From Candidatus Stahliibacteriota bacterium (GTDB taxonomy: Bacteria; Hydrothermota; Tepidihabitantia; SM23-42): a DNA stretch of 6,951 nt. The notes below the pieces were generated by a model. The model was not told where the DNA came from. It made no database searches and saw only the letters and a list, made by a program, of their open reading frames with translations. The stretch is taken from assembly GCA_030613445.1 (NCBI GenBank), contig JAUWLY010000151.1, positions 1-6,951 on the forward strand, given 5' to 3'. Each line of letters starts with the position of its first letter. Positions within the stretch are counted from its first letter, which is position 1. The translations under genes were made by a program, and so were the position numbers. This document shows, piece by piece, positions 1-6,492 of the stretch.

Positions 1-621
1 GTTTTCAACGCCACGTTCATAGGTTCTAACAAAGAGCTCGTTATTTTCGACTTTGACAAAGTTGATATTTGCACCATCGGGTTTGAATGCCCGGTGATTA
101 CGGATTTCTTTGCCAAGTTCCAAAATATCCAATCCTTCGAATGTATCAACAAATATAACACAGTGTGGCACACCTATTCTCATGAATTTTGCTCGATACT
201 TCTTACGTTTGAGGGTGAAACTGAAATTCAACTTAATGTCAACTGGAAGCTGTACCTCAATACTGACATTACCATTCTTGTAATAAAAACCAAGTGGTCC
301 AGAATCGGACAAGAACTTACCCTTATCTTTTATCAACCCAAGACAAAAGGCGTAACTGACAATGCAACGTGCACCATTAAGACATATTTCTGCTTTGGTG
401 CCATCCTTGTTATAGTATTTCATAGCAAAAGGAAAATCATTGGATTGTTCTACAATAAGAACGCCGTCTGAGCCGGCGCCCAAATGGCGATCCGTCATTC
501 TCTTTACGAATCCCGGCATATCCTTATCAGTAACCACCTCATTTACTAACCTATTGTAATTGTTGATCAATAGAAAATCATTCCCCGAACCCTCCATTTT
601 TGTGAAGAAAATGGGCTTCAT
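1..621 (-). CDS. dapF: Diaminopimelate epimerase, 3'-truncated by the window edge
   Basis: This cytoplasmic enzyme would interconvert LL- and meso-diaminopimelate for lysine and peptidoglycan synthesis, using two cysteines as an acid/base pair without a cofactor. I translated 207 codons from ATG at 619-621 to the left edge. Family motifs are clear: FTKMEGSGNDF (residues 6-16), DRHLGAGSDG (44-53), YYNKDGTKAEIC with the first catalytic Cys at residue 80, then NGARC, GVPHCVIFVD (about 151-160) and, at the very end, YERGVEN, which normally runs straight into the second catalytic loop (ETLACGTG). That second cysteine lies outside the window. Residue 81 is Leu where the family almost always has Gly (CGNG). 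The start overlaps the stop of the upstream gene as ATGA, and an AAGGAG Shine-Dalgarno sits 4 nt upstream. About 70 residues should be missing, judging from a usual length near 275. A different epimerase of the same fold is unlikely given these motifs. Confidence 0.93.
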   Translation of the reverse strand, partial: MKPIFFTKMEGSGNDFLLINNYNRLVNEVVTDKDMPGFVKRMTDRHLGAGSDGVLIVEQSNDFPFAMKYYNKDGTKAEICLNGARCIVSYAFCLGLIKDKGKFLSDSGPLGFYYKNGNVSIEVQLPVDIKLNFSFTLKRKKYRAKFMRIGVPHCVIFVDTFEGLDILELGKEIRNHRAFKPDGANINFVKVENNELFVRTYERGVEN

Positions 622-1157
622 CCTTCTCCTTTCATTATTTTAATATACCTACCAAAATAGACCGCAAAAGATGCAATAATTGCGGGGATGGAAAGATAGA
701 GTAATATCTCCCCGAGTTGCCGGAGATCTATTGTGAATGCAAGGACAACCGCTCCTAATAGAGCCCCGGTAATCTTACCCACTACATTGGATTTGAGAAG
801 TATCGATCTGTGGGTAATCATGACAAAACTGCCAATAAGGATCAAGAGATCTCTAAGTATTATGATAACTACACCCCAGAAGGGGATCAAATCAAGCAAG
901 AGCAGAGTTATGACAATGACAGTTAATGATATTTTGTCGCATACGGGATCGAGTATTTTACCGACTTCAGATTCCTGATGGAGTCTCCGTGCCAGAAAAC
1001 CATCAACCGTATCTGAGCACAGAGAAATGAGCATAACTATGAAAGCAACAAGCCGTTGATCAGTAACCAGAAAATACACAATAAACGGCAGCAGGATAAG
1101 TCGCGATAGTGTTACCGCATTAGAAATCGTCAATAGACGATGGTTATATTTAATCAT
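618..1157 (-). CDS. CDP-alcohol phosphatidyltransferase, PgsA-like (probable CDP-diacylglycerol--glycerol-3-phosphate 3-phosphatidyltransferase)
   Basis: This 179-residue integral membrane enzyme would transfer a phosphatidyl group from CDP-diacylglycerol to an alcohol acceptor, most likely glycerol-3-phosphate on the way to phosphatidylglycerol. The complete family signature is present: D49-x2-D52-G53-x2-A56-R57-x8-G66-x3-D70-x3-D74, whose aspartates bind metal and CDP. Hydrophobic segments are visible at roughly 11-31, 35-48, 79-93, 94-115, 130-143 and 150-168, giving about six membrane helices. The N-terminal TISNAVTLSRLILLPF is typical of PgsA, as is the length. The later motif is RDLLIL rather than the RE pair I associate with classical PgsA, so another acceptor (for example phosphatidylglycerol in a cardiolipin synthase-like reaction) cannot be excluded. 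The gene follows recN after 42 nt and overlaps dapF by 4 nt. The Shine-Dalgarno is weak (AGGGGATAAGG directly before the ATG). Confidence 0.85.
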   Translation of the reverse strand: MIKYNHRLLTISNAVTLSRLILLPFIVYFLVTDQRLVAFIVMLISLCSDTVDGFLARRLHQESEVGKILDPVCDKISLTVIVITLLLLDLIPFWGVVIIILRDLLILIGSFVMITHRSILLKSNVVGKITGALLGAVVLAFTIDLRQLGEILLYLSIPAIIASFAVYFGRYIKIMKGEG

Positions 1158-1203
1158 CCTTATCCCCTGGCTTCATGGTAATATAGTAGAACATAGGGTT
1201 CAT
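1150..1203 (-). CDS. Possible 17-codon ORF bridging recN and the phosphatidyltransferase
   Basis: The reading frame encodes MNPMFYYITMKPGDKDD and stops with TAA. Its ATG overlaps the recN stop codon (ATGA, 1200-1203), and its TAA overlaps the ATG of the phosphatidyltransferase gene (ATGATTAA, 1150-1157), the same kind of 8-nt overlap seen between nadK and recN. A purine-rich stretch (AAGGGACAGGAAAA) precedes the start. I infer that ribosomes finishing recN could reinitiate here and be delivered to the next start codon, a coupling or leader-peptide role. The peptide resembles no family I know, and an ORF this short can arise by chance, so this is tentative. Confidence 0.3.
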   Translation of the reverse strand: MNPMFYYITMKPGDKDD

Positions 1204-2858
1204 TTTTCCTGTCCCTTACGCAGGAATTCAGCTGCGTGTTCCATTGTTTTCTCGGTTATTTCCTTGCCACCTAACATCCTGGCGATCTCCAATTTTCGCG
1301 TTGCACCGTCTATCCGCGCTACCTGTGCAAAGGTTTGTTTTCCCTTGATTTCCTTTGTGACGAGAATATGGTTATCAGCAAAAACGGATATTTGCGGCAA
1401 ATGTGTTATGCATATAATCTGGTGTTTCTTGCTTGTTTTGGCAAGCAAAGTGCCTACTGCTTCGGCAATCCTGCCGCCGATACCTATATCAACTTCATCA
1501 AAAATAATCGTTGGAATTCTATCTGCTTCAGATAATACGGTTTTTAAACTTAGACTTATGCGTGATATCTCGCCGCCTGAAGCTATTTTCCTTAAAGGTT
1601 TCAAGTCTTCACCAGGATTAGTTGAAATGAAAAACTCCACATCATCCTTGCCGGTTTCATCCATTTCCTTATCTTGGATTTGGATTTCAAAACGGATTTT
1701 CTTCATACCGAGCTGAAATAGCAATTCGAGAATTTTCTTTCTGAGCGTGACTGCCGCGTTGCGCCGTCGTTCTGTGAGTTGCCGTGCCTGTTTATTCAAC
1801 GTGACTTCAGTGTTCTTGATGCGTTCCTGTAGATTCTTGATCGTTTCATCCTGAGTTTCAATTGTTGTCAAATCCTTCCTCAAATTTCCGAGATAATGAT
1901 TTATTTCCTGGAGTGTCTTGCCGTACTTTTTTCGTATCTTCTTTATTGTTTCCAACCTATCCTGAACAAAATCCAGGCGTTCTTGAGAGAATTCAATTTG
2001 ACTGTGATAGCTGCTCAATTCGCGGTAGATATCATCAATAGAAGATATCATTATCCCCAATTTCTCATTCAGTTTGAGCAGCTTACTATCATGGCTACAT
2101 AGCTCATCAAATGATTTCTTTGCCTGAGCAGTACGTTCTATTAACGAGCCTTCCTCCTCGTAGATATTTGAGATGATCTGGCCGGAAAGTAAAGAACGTT
2201 TCTCACTGCTCGTGAGCAAATCTCTCTCAGCATTCAATCCCTCTTCTTCATCAGGTTGGAGATTTGCTTTCTCGATTTCGTCGATCTGATATTTTAAATA
2301 GTCTATCTTATCGTCCTTTTGCTGGATTTTCTCGAGCAGTGCTTCGAGCTCTTTGTGTGCCTGCCTATATACCTGGAAATTCTTTGCATATTCGCTCTTT
2401 ACATCTCCGACATCGGCAAATGAATCAAGCAGCAAGAGATGATTTTTTGCGAAGAACAAGGACTGATTTTCATATTGCCCGATAAGGTCAACGATCTCAC
2501 GTGCGATTTCTTTCAATAGATTGACGCTGACTATCTGATCATTGATATAGGAATTCTGTCGCTTACCTTTTTCGATCTTTCTGCGGATGATCAGATCATC
2601 TTCAATACTAATGCCCGATTGTTTTAACCTCTCAACTATTGCTGGCTGGATACCGAACACACCGGTTACTTCGGCATAATCCTTGCCGCTTCGGATAAGT
2701 ACTTGCTCCATCCTGCTGCCGCACAATGTCGCGATCGCTTCAACGATCATACTTTTCCCAGCACCAGTTTCTCCGGTTACAACTGTTAACCCTTTGTCGA
2801 ATTCTATGGTCAGCTCTTCCATTAACGCGAAGTTTCTGACCTTCAACAGCTTAAGCAT
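1200..2858 (-). CDS. recN: DNA repair protein RecN
   Basis: RecN is a cytoplasmic SMC-like ATPase that acts early at DNA double-strand breaks and supports RecA-dependent repair. The protein has 552 residues, the usual family length. The N-terminal ATPase half carries Walker A GETGAGKS (29-36) and a variant of the family's GQHE-type motif, DLIGQYENQSL (124-134). A long, charged, heptad-like coiled coil covers about 155-370 and is interrupted near the middle (about 225-290). The C-terminal half carries the ABC signature ASGGEISR (426-433), Walker B IIFDEVDIGIGG (451-462, D454/E455) and the H-loop THLPQISVFAD (485-495, His486), ending in the typical ARMLGG...HAAEFL segment. The ATG overlaps the nadK stop by 8 nt (ATGCTTAA) and has a good GGGAGG ribosome site 8 nt upstream. 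A nadK-recN neighbourhood is common in bacteria. I saw no LexA-type operator, and the gene appears to be expressed from within the array. Confidence 0.97.
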   Translation of the reverse strand: MLKLLKVRNFALMEELTIEFDKGLTVVTGETGAGKSMIVEAIATLCGSRMEQVLIRSGKDYAEVTGVFGIQPAIVERLKQSGISIEDDLIIRRKIEKGKRQNSYINDQIVSVNLLKEIAREIVDLIGQYENQSLFFAKNHLLLLDSFADVGDVKSEYAKNFQVYRQAHKELEALLEKIQQKDDKIDYLKYQIDEIEKANLQPDEEEGLNAERDLLTSSEKRSLLSGQIISNIYEEEGSLIERTAQAKKSFDELCSHDSKLLKLNEKLGIMISSIDDIYRELSSYHSQIEFSQERLDFVQDRLETIKKIRKKYGKTLQEINHYLGNLRKDLTTIETQDETIKNLQERIKNTEVTLNKQARQLTERRRNAAVTLRKKILELLFQLGMKKIRFEIQIQDKEMDETGKDDVEFFISTNPGEDLKPLRKIASGGEISRISLSLKTVLSEADRIPTIIFDEVDIGIGGRIAEAVGTLLAKTSKKHQIICITHLPQISVFADNHILVTKEIKGKQTFAQVARIDGATRKLEIARMLGGKEITEKTMEHAAEFLRKGQEK

Positions 2859-3633
2859 CCTCGCGACCTCCCCACTTCATCTTTTCGCGGAGCGTGCTGA
2901 AGAATGTCGTGTGCAGCGACTTGATCAGCCTCACATAGTAATTTGCCTTGCAAAACTTCACAGTCTGCCCTTTCAAAATACTCTTGCTGCGCTGTCCATC
3001 AGCGACCAGAGCCGCTTTGCCTTTTCTGCCGATCTTTATCTCAACTAAGCTGTCTGGAGGCAGAACAATGGGTCTTACTGAAAATGTATGCGCCGCAATG
3101 GTCGTTACAATGATTGACTCGGTATGCGGTAAGAGCATAGGTCCACCAGTGGCAAGCGAGTATGCCGTAGAACCAGTAGGCGTAGCGATCACTACCCCAT
3201 CGGCGATAAGTCTACAGATGTACTCCTTATTGATAGTCACTGAAAGCTCTACAGCTCGACCAGGGATGCGCGTGATTATAGTAATATCATTAAGACCAAA
3301 AAGAGATTTGTGGTCAAGCCGCGCCTGGATGACCATTCTTTTCTCAATGGCATACTTACGATTTTTTATTTCAACTAATATGTCTGATAACTGCGCAAAT
3401 GTTACGTCGGTGAGGAAGCCCAGACCACCTGAGTTTACACCGAGGATCGGTATCCCTCTTTTTCCGTATATGTGAGCTGCGTTGAGCATGGTGCCGTCAC
3501 CACCGAGTGCGATCACAAAATCAGGTTTGTTTGAGGTTAAGAAACCGTGTTTTGTCAGTAGCTCCTTAGCCTGATTCAAGACTGCTATTGCGTTGCGTTT
3601 GCGCGAATTAATTAATATCTTTACTTTTTTCAT
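2851..3633 (-). CDS. nadK: NAD kinase
   Basis: NAD kinase phosphorylates the 2'-hydroxyl of the adenosine ribose of NAD+ with ATP or polyphosphate, producing NADP+ in the cytoplasm; it is the normal source of NADP in bacteria. Diagnostic motifs are GGDGT at 44-48 (catalytic Asp46), GVNSGGLGFLTDV at 65-77, LND at 114-116 (the NE/D motif that contacts NAD), ADGVVIATPTGSTAYSLATG at 144-163 (the glycine/serine-rich nucleotide-binding segment) and RPIVLP at 187-192. At 260 residues it is on the short side of the family, with a compact N-terminal region before GGDGT, as in many compact bacterial homologues. It starts 26 nt inside the end of prmC with only a weak purine-rich ribosome site (GGGA about 13 nt upstream, then AAAAG), so translation is probably coupled to prmC. 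It ends in an 8-nt overlap with recN. Confidence 0.96.
   Translation of the reverse strand: MKKVKILINSRKRNAIAVLNQAKELLTKHGFLTSNKPDFVIALGGDGTMLNAAHIYGKRGIPILGVNSGGLGFLTDVTFAQLSDILVEIKNRKYAIEKRMVIQARLDHKSLFGLNDITIITRIPGRAVELSVTINKEYICRLIADGVVIATPTGSTAYSLATGGPMLLPHTESIIVTTIAAHTFSVRPIVLPPDSLVEIKIGRKGKAALVADGQRSKSILKGQTVKFCKANYYVRLIKSLHTTFFSTLREKMKWGGREDA
2867..2872 (-). promoter_or_regulatory. Ribosome binding site of recN
   Basis: GGGAGG lies inside the 3' end of nadK, 8 nt before the recN ATG. It supports the ATG at 2856-2858 and shows that recN can recruit ribosomes itself despite overlapping nadK. Confidence 0.8.
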
Positions 3634-4447
3634 CTTTTAAATTCCCGATAAAAAGATAGCGATACTTTCGGAATTGATCTCGTCTAAAAGAAAATTTGTC
3701 ATACCTGCTGGCCTGTAGAAATTTCTTGATTATCGCGGTGGTATCCTCATCTATTTCGAGCGCTATGACACCGCCGGGATTCAAATACTCTGCAGTCTGT
3801 TGAATTATCAACTCAATGAATTGCGTACCGTCTTGTCCGCCATCAATTGCAAGCATGGGTTCAAAATCACGTACGCTTTTAGGCAAAGAGCGCAGGCGTG
3901 AGCTGGGGATGTATGGTGGATTTGATATTATTAAGTCAAACTTGGTACTGGCGCCATCGCAGATACTGCATTGCATCAGATGAATTCTGTCGCTTAAGCC
4001 ATATTCTTTGATATTTTCACGCGCGCAGCGAATTGCTATATCAGATATGTCAGTGGCAAAGATCTGAGCATCAGGGTAAAGATGAGCCAGGGCTATGGAT
4101 ATTGCACCGGTTCCCGTCCCGATATCAAGGATTCGTTCCGGTACGAGATCTACGAGCTTCTCGATCAATTCAATAAAATACTCTGTTTCAAAACGCGGAA
4201 TAAAAACGCCAGGATAAATATGTAATGAATAATCCATGAACTGCATCCTCGTCGTAACGTATTCCAGGGGCATCCCGTTTTTCAGTTGCATCAGCCTGGC
4301 GTGCAAAAGCTGCTGCGTGTCCTGGTCCATAGAATCGTTCAGGTAAATCTCAAACCGTGGTTTTTCCAATAATGCCGCCACGATCAATTCAGCTTCACCT
4401 CTTGATACGGTCAGCTCTTTAATTACCTGCTCTACGATTTCTCTCAT
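3608..4447 (-). CDS. prmC: Peptide chain release factor N5-glutamine methyltransferase
   Basis: PrmC (HemK) transfers a methyl group from S-adenosylmethionine to the side-chain amide of the glutamine in the GGQ motif of release factors 1 and 2, which raises termination efficiency. The 279-residue protein has a helical N-terminal release-factor-binding domain (about 1-80), then a Rossmann methyltransferase domain with motif [14 protein letters not shown] (108-120), the acidic SAM-binding ATDIS (131-135), and the N-methyltransferase signature NPPY (176-179) that holds the target glutamine. [13 protein letters not shown] (195-207) is also typical. The conserved IPRPETE-type segment reads IPRFETE (83-89), with Phe86 in place of Pro. 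It sits directly after its substrate gene prfA, overlapping it by 29 nt, the classical arrangement. The ATG start is backed by AGGAGG 11 nt upstream within prfA, a slightly long spacing. Confidence 0.96.
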   Translation of the reverse strand: MREIVEQVIKELTVSRGEAELIVAALLEKPRFEIYLNDSMDQDTQQLLHARLMQLKNGMPLEYVTTRMQFMDYSLHIYPGVFIPRFETEYFIELIEKLVDLVPERILDIGTGTGAISIALAHLYPDAQIFATDISDIAIRCARENIKEYGLSDRIHLMQCSICDGASTKFDLIISNPPYIPSSRLRSLPKSVRDFEPMLAIDGGQDGTQFIELIIQQTAEYLNPGGVIALEIDEDTTAIIKKFLQASRYDKFSFRRDQFRKYRYLFIGNLKDEKSKDIN

Positions 4448-5474
4448 TTTCTTTGAGACCTCCTATGATCTCATCAAGGTCACCCTCACGGATTTTGTCC
4501 AGTTTGTACAGAGTCAATCCAATACGATGATCAGTAACGCGGTTCTGAGGATAATTATAGGTGCGAATTTTCTCGCTCCGCTCACCTGAGCCTACTTGCT
4601 GCCGTCTATCTTTATCGATCTCAGCTTGTTGTTTTTGGTGCTGACTCGCGGCAAGTCTGGCACGCAGGATTTTCATTGCCTTTGCACGATTTTTGTGTTG
4701 GGAGCGTTCATCTTGACAGCTAACAACCATGCCAGAGGGCAAGTGCGTAATCCTCACCGCTGATGAGACCTTATTCACATTTTGACCACCGTGCCCGCCA
4801 GCCCGGAAAGTGTCGATCTTCAGGTCATCTTGCTTGATCTCGAACTGAGCTTCCTCGATCTCGGGTAAAACCACCACAGTTACTGCGGAAGTGTGTATCC
4901 TACCACCCGCTTCAGTAAGCGGAACACGCTGTACTCGGTGAATGCCCTTTTCAAAGTGTAGCAAACCATAGGCATTTTTGCCAGAGACGAGGAAGATTAT
5001 CTCCTTGAACCCGCCGATATCACTTGAATGCGAGGACAGGACTTCATACTTCAATCTCTTTTTTTCACCATACTTGGTGTACATTCTGAAAAGCTCAGCG
5101 GCAAAAAGAGACGCTTCATCACCACCAGTGCCAGCTCTGATTTCAACAATGCAATTCTTCTGATATTCTTCATATTGCGGGTTTAACATTTCATCGATTT
5201 CGCTTTCAATTGATTCCAGACGTTTTTCCAGGTTTTTGATCTCATGATGGGCGACCTCTTTCATCTCCTCATCGTTGCCAGCCAGGATTTCCTTTGCCTC
5301 GGCTATTTCTTTTTGGGTCTTGTCAAGTCTTCGATATTGTCGCATCAGGCGTTCCAACTTCTTATATTCCTTGGAGACTTCTGCACATCTTTTGTGGTCA
5401 TTTATGATCTCTGGTGAGACCAGAAGGTCATTCAGTTGTTTAAGCCTCTTTTCCTGTGCTTGACGGTTTATCAA
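4419..5474 (-). CDS. prfA: Peptide chain release factor 1, TTG start
   Basis: Release factor 1 recognises UAA and UAG stop codons on the ribosome and triggers hydrolysis of the finished peptide. The 351-residue protein is nearly full family length. A helical charged N-terminal domain (1-100) is followed by [20 protein letters not shown] (111-130), [18 protein letters not shown] (179-196) carrying the codon-reading PxT motif as PLT (185-187), and the catalytic loop [13 protein letters not shown] (223-235) with GGQ at 229-231. The PxT motif, rather than the SPF of RF2, identifies it as RF1. The start is TTG at 5472-5474: it is 7 nt after AGGAG, gives the expected N-terminus, and the next in-frame Met is at residue 44, inside the conserved helical domain. 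It lies 72 nt after the Crp/Fnr gene and overlaps prmC, whose product would methylate Gln231. I see no convincing promoter of its own in the 72-nt gap. Confidence 0.97.
   Translation of the reverse strand: MINRQAQEKRLKQLNDLLVSPEIINDHKRCAEVSKEYKKLERLMRQYRRLDKTQKEIAEAKEILAGNDEEMKEVAHHEIKNLEKRLESIESEIDEMLNPQYEEYQKNCIVEIRAGTGGDEASLFAAELFRMYTKYGEKKRLKYEVLSSHSSDIGGFKEIIFLVSGKNAYGLLHFEKGIHRVQRVPLTEAGGRIHTSAVTVVVLPEIEEAQFEIKQDDLKIDTFRAGGHGGQNVNKVSSAVRITHLPSGMVVSCQDERSQHKNRAKAMKILRARLAASQHQKQQAEIDKDRRQQVGSGERSEKIRTYNYPQNRVTDHRIGLTLYKLDKIREGDLDEIIGGLKENERNRRAGN
4459..4464 (-). promoter_or_regulatory. Ribosome binding site of prmC, inside prfA
   Basis: A full AGGAGG lies in the last codons of prfA, 11 nt before the prmC ATG. 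The spacing is longer than ideal, but no better in-frame start with a closer site is visible. Confidence 0.65.
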
Positions 5475-5481
5475 AAATGTG

Positions 5482-5486
5482 CTCCT
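5482..5486 (-). promoter_or_regulatory. Ribosome binding site that fixes the TTG start of prfA
   Basis: AGGAG is separated by 7 nt from TTG at 5472-5474. No ATG or GTG start in this frame lies at a comparable distance, so the site decides the start codon. Confidence 0.8.
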
Positions 5487-5546
5487 GAAATCAAAAGATG
5501 TGTTATTGCATAAGACGTCTTTAGATATTACACGTTTCCTATTTAT

Positions 5547-6176
5547 CTATCTGGCAAATTTTTCCTTCAACGCTATATATCTCAGATATTCATCCAGGTC
5601 TTCAACGGCTTTGATCGTCAAAACATTATCCTTCAAAGACATAAGTCTTGCCTGTTGAAGGTTTTTGATATATTTCTCGACTTTCGCTTGTTCAATACCC
5701 GTAATATGATTGATATTTTCATAGGAGAAATCAGGGATTTCAATACCGGCATCGGTTTTCGTACCGGTTTCTTTCGCTTTAGTAATGATGTATGCAACAA
5801 TCCTGCGTTCCTCGCTCTTGATCGTTAGTAATCTGATCTGCTCATCAGTCGTTCTTAACCGGCGCGAAAGCGTTTCCAGAACATATTCAATCAAGGGGTT
5901 TTCTTTTATTTTAGATTTGAACGTTTCCTTATCGATCACCAGAAGCGAAACAGTAGAAGCAGCAATAGCACCGGCAGAACGTGGTGAGCCGTCAATGATC
6001 GCCATTTCCCCAAAAAAATCACCCTCTTTTAATATGGCAAGAACCTTTTCATCTTCACCTTTACCTTTAGTGATCTTGATTTTACCTTCACGAATCAGGT
6101 ACATGACATCGCCCTTTTCGCCTTCGTCAAACAAAACTTCACCTTGTTGGAGTTTTTTCTCCATTCCTTCAACCAT
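5547..6176 (-). CDS. Crp/Fnr-family transcriptional regulator with cyclic nucleotide-binding domain
   Basis: This 209-residue cytoplasmic protein would be a homodimeric DNA-binding regulator. The N-terminal cyclic nucleotide-binding domain (about 5-95) has KLQQGEVLFDEGEKGDVMYL (8-27), REGKIKI and GDFFGEMAIIDGSPRSA (52-68); Glu57 and Arg66-Ser67 align with the cyclic-nucleotide contacts of E. coli CRP, so nucleotide binding is plausible. A long dimerisation helix follows (about 95-132). The C-terminal winged helix-turn-helix (about 148-190) includes FSYENINHITGIEQAKVEKYIKNL-type spacing, with the recognition helix near 160-173. There are no Fnr-type N-terminal cysteines, so an oxygen-sensing iron-sulphur role is unlikely. 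Ligand and targets cannot be told from sequence. It has its own sigma70-like promoter and an AAGGAGG ribosome site 4 nt before the ATG. Met5 is a possible alternative start, but it lies 16 nt from the same site. It is the first gene after the repeat region, and read-through into prfA is possible because I see no terminator between them. Confidence 0.92.
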   Translation of the reverse strand: MVEGMEKKLQQGEVLFDEGEKGDVMYLIREGKIKITKGKGEDEKVLAILKEGDFFGEMAIIDGSPRSAGAIAASTVSLLVIDKETFKSKIKENPLIEYVLETLSRRLRTTDEQIRLLTIKSEERRIVAYIITKAKETGTKTDAGIEIPDFSYENINHITGIEQAKVEKYIKNLQQARLMSLKDNVLTIKAVEDLDEYLRYIALKEKFAR

Positions 6177-6180
6177 ACAT

Positions 6181-6187
6181 CCTCCTT
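6181..6187 (-). promoter_or_regulatory. Ribosome binding site of the Crp/Fnr gene
   Basis: AAGGAGG lies 4 nt before the ATG at 6174-6176. A second ATG at 6178-6180 is out of frame and meets a stop after three codons, so it is not the start. Confidence 0.8.
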
Positions 6188-6197
6188 TTTCTTAATA

Positions 6198-6225
6198 ATT
6201 GTACCGAAAACTCGGGTAAAGTCAA
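6198..6225 (-). promoter_or_regulatory. Predicted sigma70-type promoter of the Crp/Fnr gene
   Basis: On the minus strand TTGACT (-35, 6220-6225) is followed by a 16-nt spacer and TACAAT (-10, 6198-6203), each one mismatch from consensus. Transcription would begin about 6190-6192, giving a very short leader of roughly 15 nt containing little beyond the ribosome site. A short dyad, TACC-N9-GGTA (6202-6218), lies across the spacer and touches the -10 box; it could bind a regulator but is too short to claim as an operator. Confidence 0.65.
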
Positions 6226-6276
6226 CACCTCCCAAAACTTTGTTTATTTTACTTCCCTACCTGTTCTTCCATAATT

Positions 6277-6312
6277 CCCTCTCCCCTTTGGGGAGAGGGT
6301 TAGGGTGAGGGA
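6277..6312 (+). repeat. GC-rich hairpin repeat, copy 1
   Basis: Perfect 10-bp arms, CCCTCTCCCC (6277-6286) and GGGGAGAGGG (6290-6299), enclose a TTT loop and are followed by the tail TTAGGGTGAGGGA. This is the same element as at 6721 and 6909. From memory, very similar CTCTCCCC...GGGGAGAGGGTTAGGGTGAGGG sequences are scattered between genes in many unrelated bacteria; their origin is unclear. It may fold in RNA, but no T-run follows, so I do not call it a terminator. Confidence 0.85.
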
Positions 6313-6316
6313 TATG

Positions 6317-6373
6317 TCATTGCCCGACTTGCTGTAGTCCTGAGTTGTATGTCGAAGGGATCGGGCAATCCAG
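6317..6373 (+). repeat. Composite interspersed repeat, block with GTCGAAGGGATCGGG, copy 1
   Basis: This segment directly follows hairpin copy 1 and reads TCATTGC, a 14-nt spacer, TCCTGAG, then GTCGAAGGGATCGGG (6351-6365, identical to 6855-6869) and CAATCCAG. In this copy ATTGCCCGA (6319-6327) and TCGGGCAAT (6361-6369) form a perfect 9-bp inverted repeat, which the second copy lacks. The core is close to CCTGAGCTTGTCGAAGGG, a sequence I know as a widespread intergenic repeat, but with extra bases (TGAGTTGTATGTCGAAG). Confidence 0.75.
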
Positions 6374-6384
6374 CTAATGTAGTT

Positions 6385-6400
6385 ACCTGATTTATCAGGT
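6385..6400. repeat. Small inverted repeat
   Basis: ACCTGAT and ATCAGGT are perfect 7-bp arms separated by TT (in RNA, 6 bp with a TTTA loop). A second, overlapping pairing, AGGT (6397-6400) with ACCT (6406-6409), competes with it. Function unknown; there is no T-run on either strand to suggest termination. Confidence 0.6.
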
Positions 6401-6450
6401 GTGATACCTCGCATCCATAGCATAATTAGGACGCCTTATTCACATACTAT

Positions 6451-6491
6451 TCTTCGAGTGACCTCAAGAACAGCGAGAGGAAATCGAGAAG
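6451..6491. repeat. Imperfect dyad resembling an interspersed repeat
   Basis: TCTTCGA (6451-6457) pairs with TCGAGAAG (6484-6491) with one bulged base, and CCTC (6462-6465) pairs with GAGG (6477-6480) inside it. The combination CTTCGAGTGAC...CGAGAAGTG looks familiar to me as an intergenic repeat in uncultured bacteria, but only one copy is present here. Confidence 0.4.
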
Positions 6492-6492
6492 T

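Noticed and set aside
94..471. 125-codon plus-strand open frame
   Set aside because: It is fully antisense to dapF, which has clear family motifs; the plus-strand product has none.
2948..3475. 175-codon plus-strand open frame, and similar ones at 1264-1716 and 5785-6195
   Set aside because: They are antisense shadows of nadK, recN and the Crp/Fnr gene, with no motif or credible start signal.
5512..5521. Perfect 10-bp palindrome AAGACGTCTT in the gap between the Crp/Fnr gene and prfA
   Set aside because: It could be an operator, but it is short, single-copy, and has no good promoter next to it, so I do not call it a site.
5475..5546. Promoter for prfA in the 72-nt gap
   Set aside because: TTGCCA and TGTAAT-like boxes are visible on the minus strand but are 19 nt apart, too far for a convincing sigma70 promoter.
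6277..6299. Rho-independent terminator
   Set aside because: The stem is strong, but no T-run follows on the plus strand and no A-run precedes it for the minus strand, and the same hairpin recurs as a repeat.
6300..6305. Telomere-like TTAGGG
   Set aside because: It occurs once as part of the hairpin tail and is not tandemly repeated.
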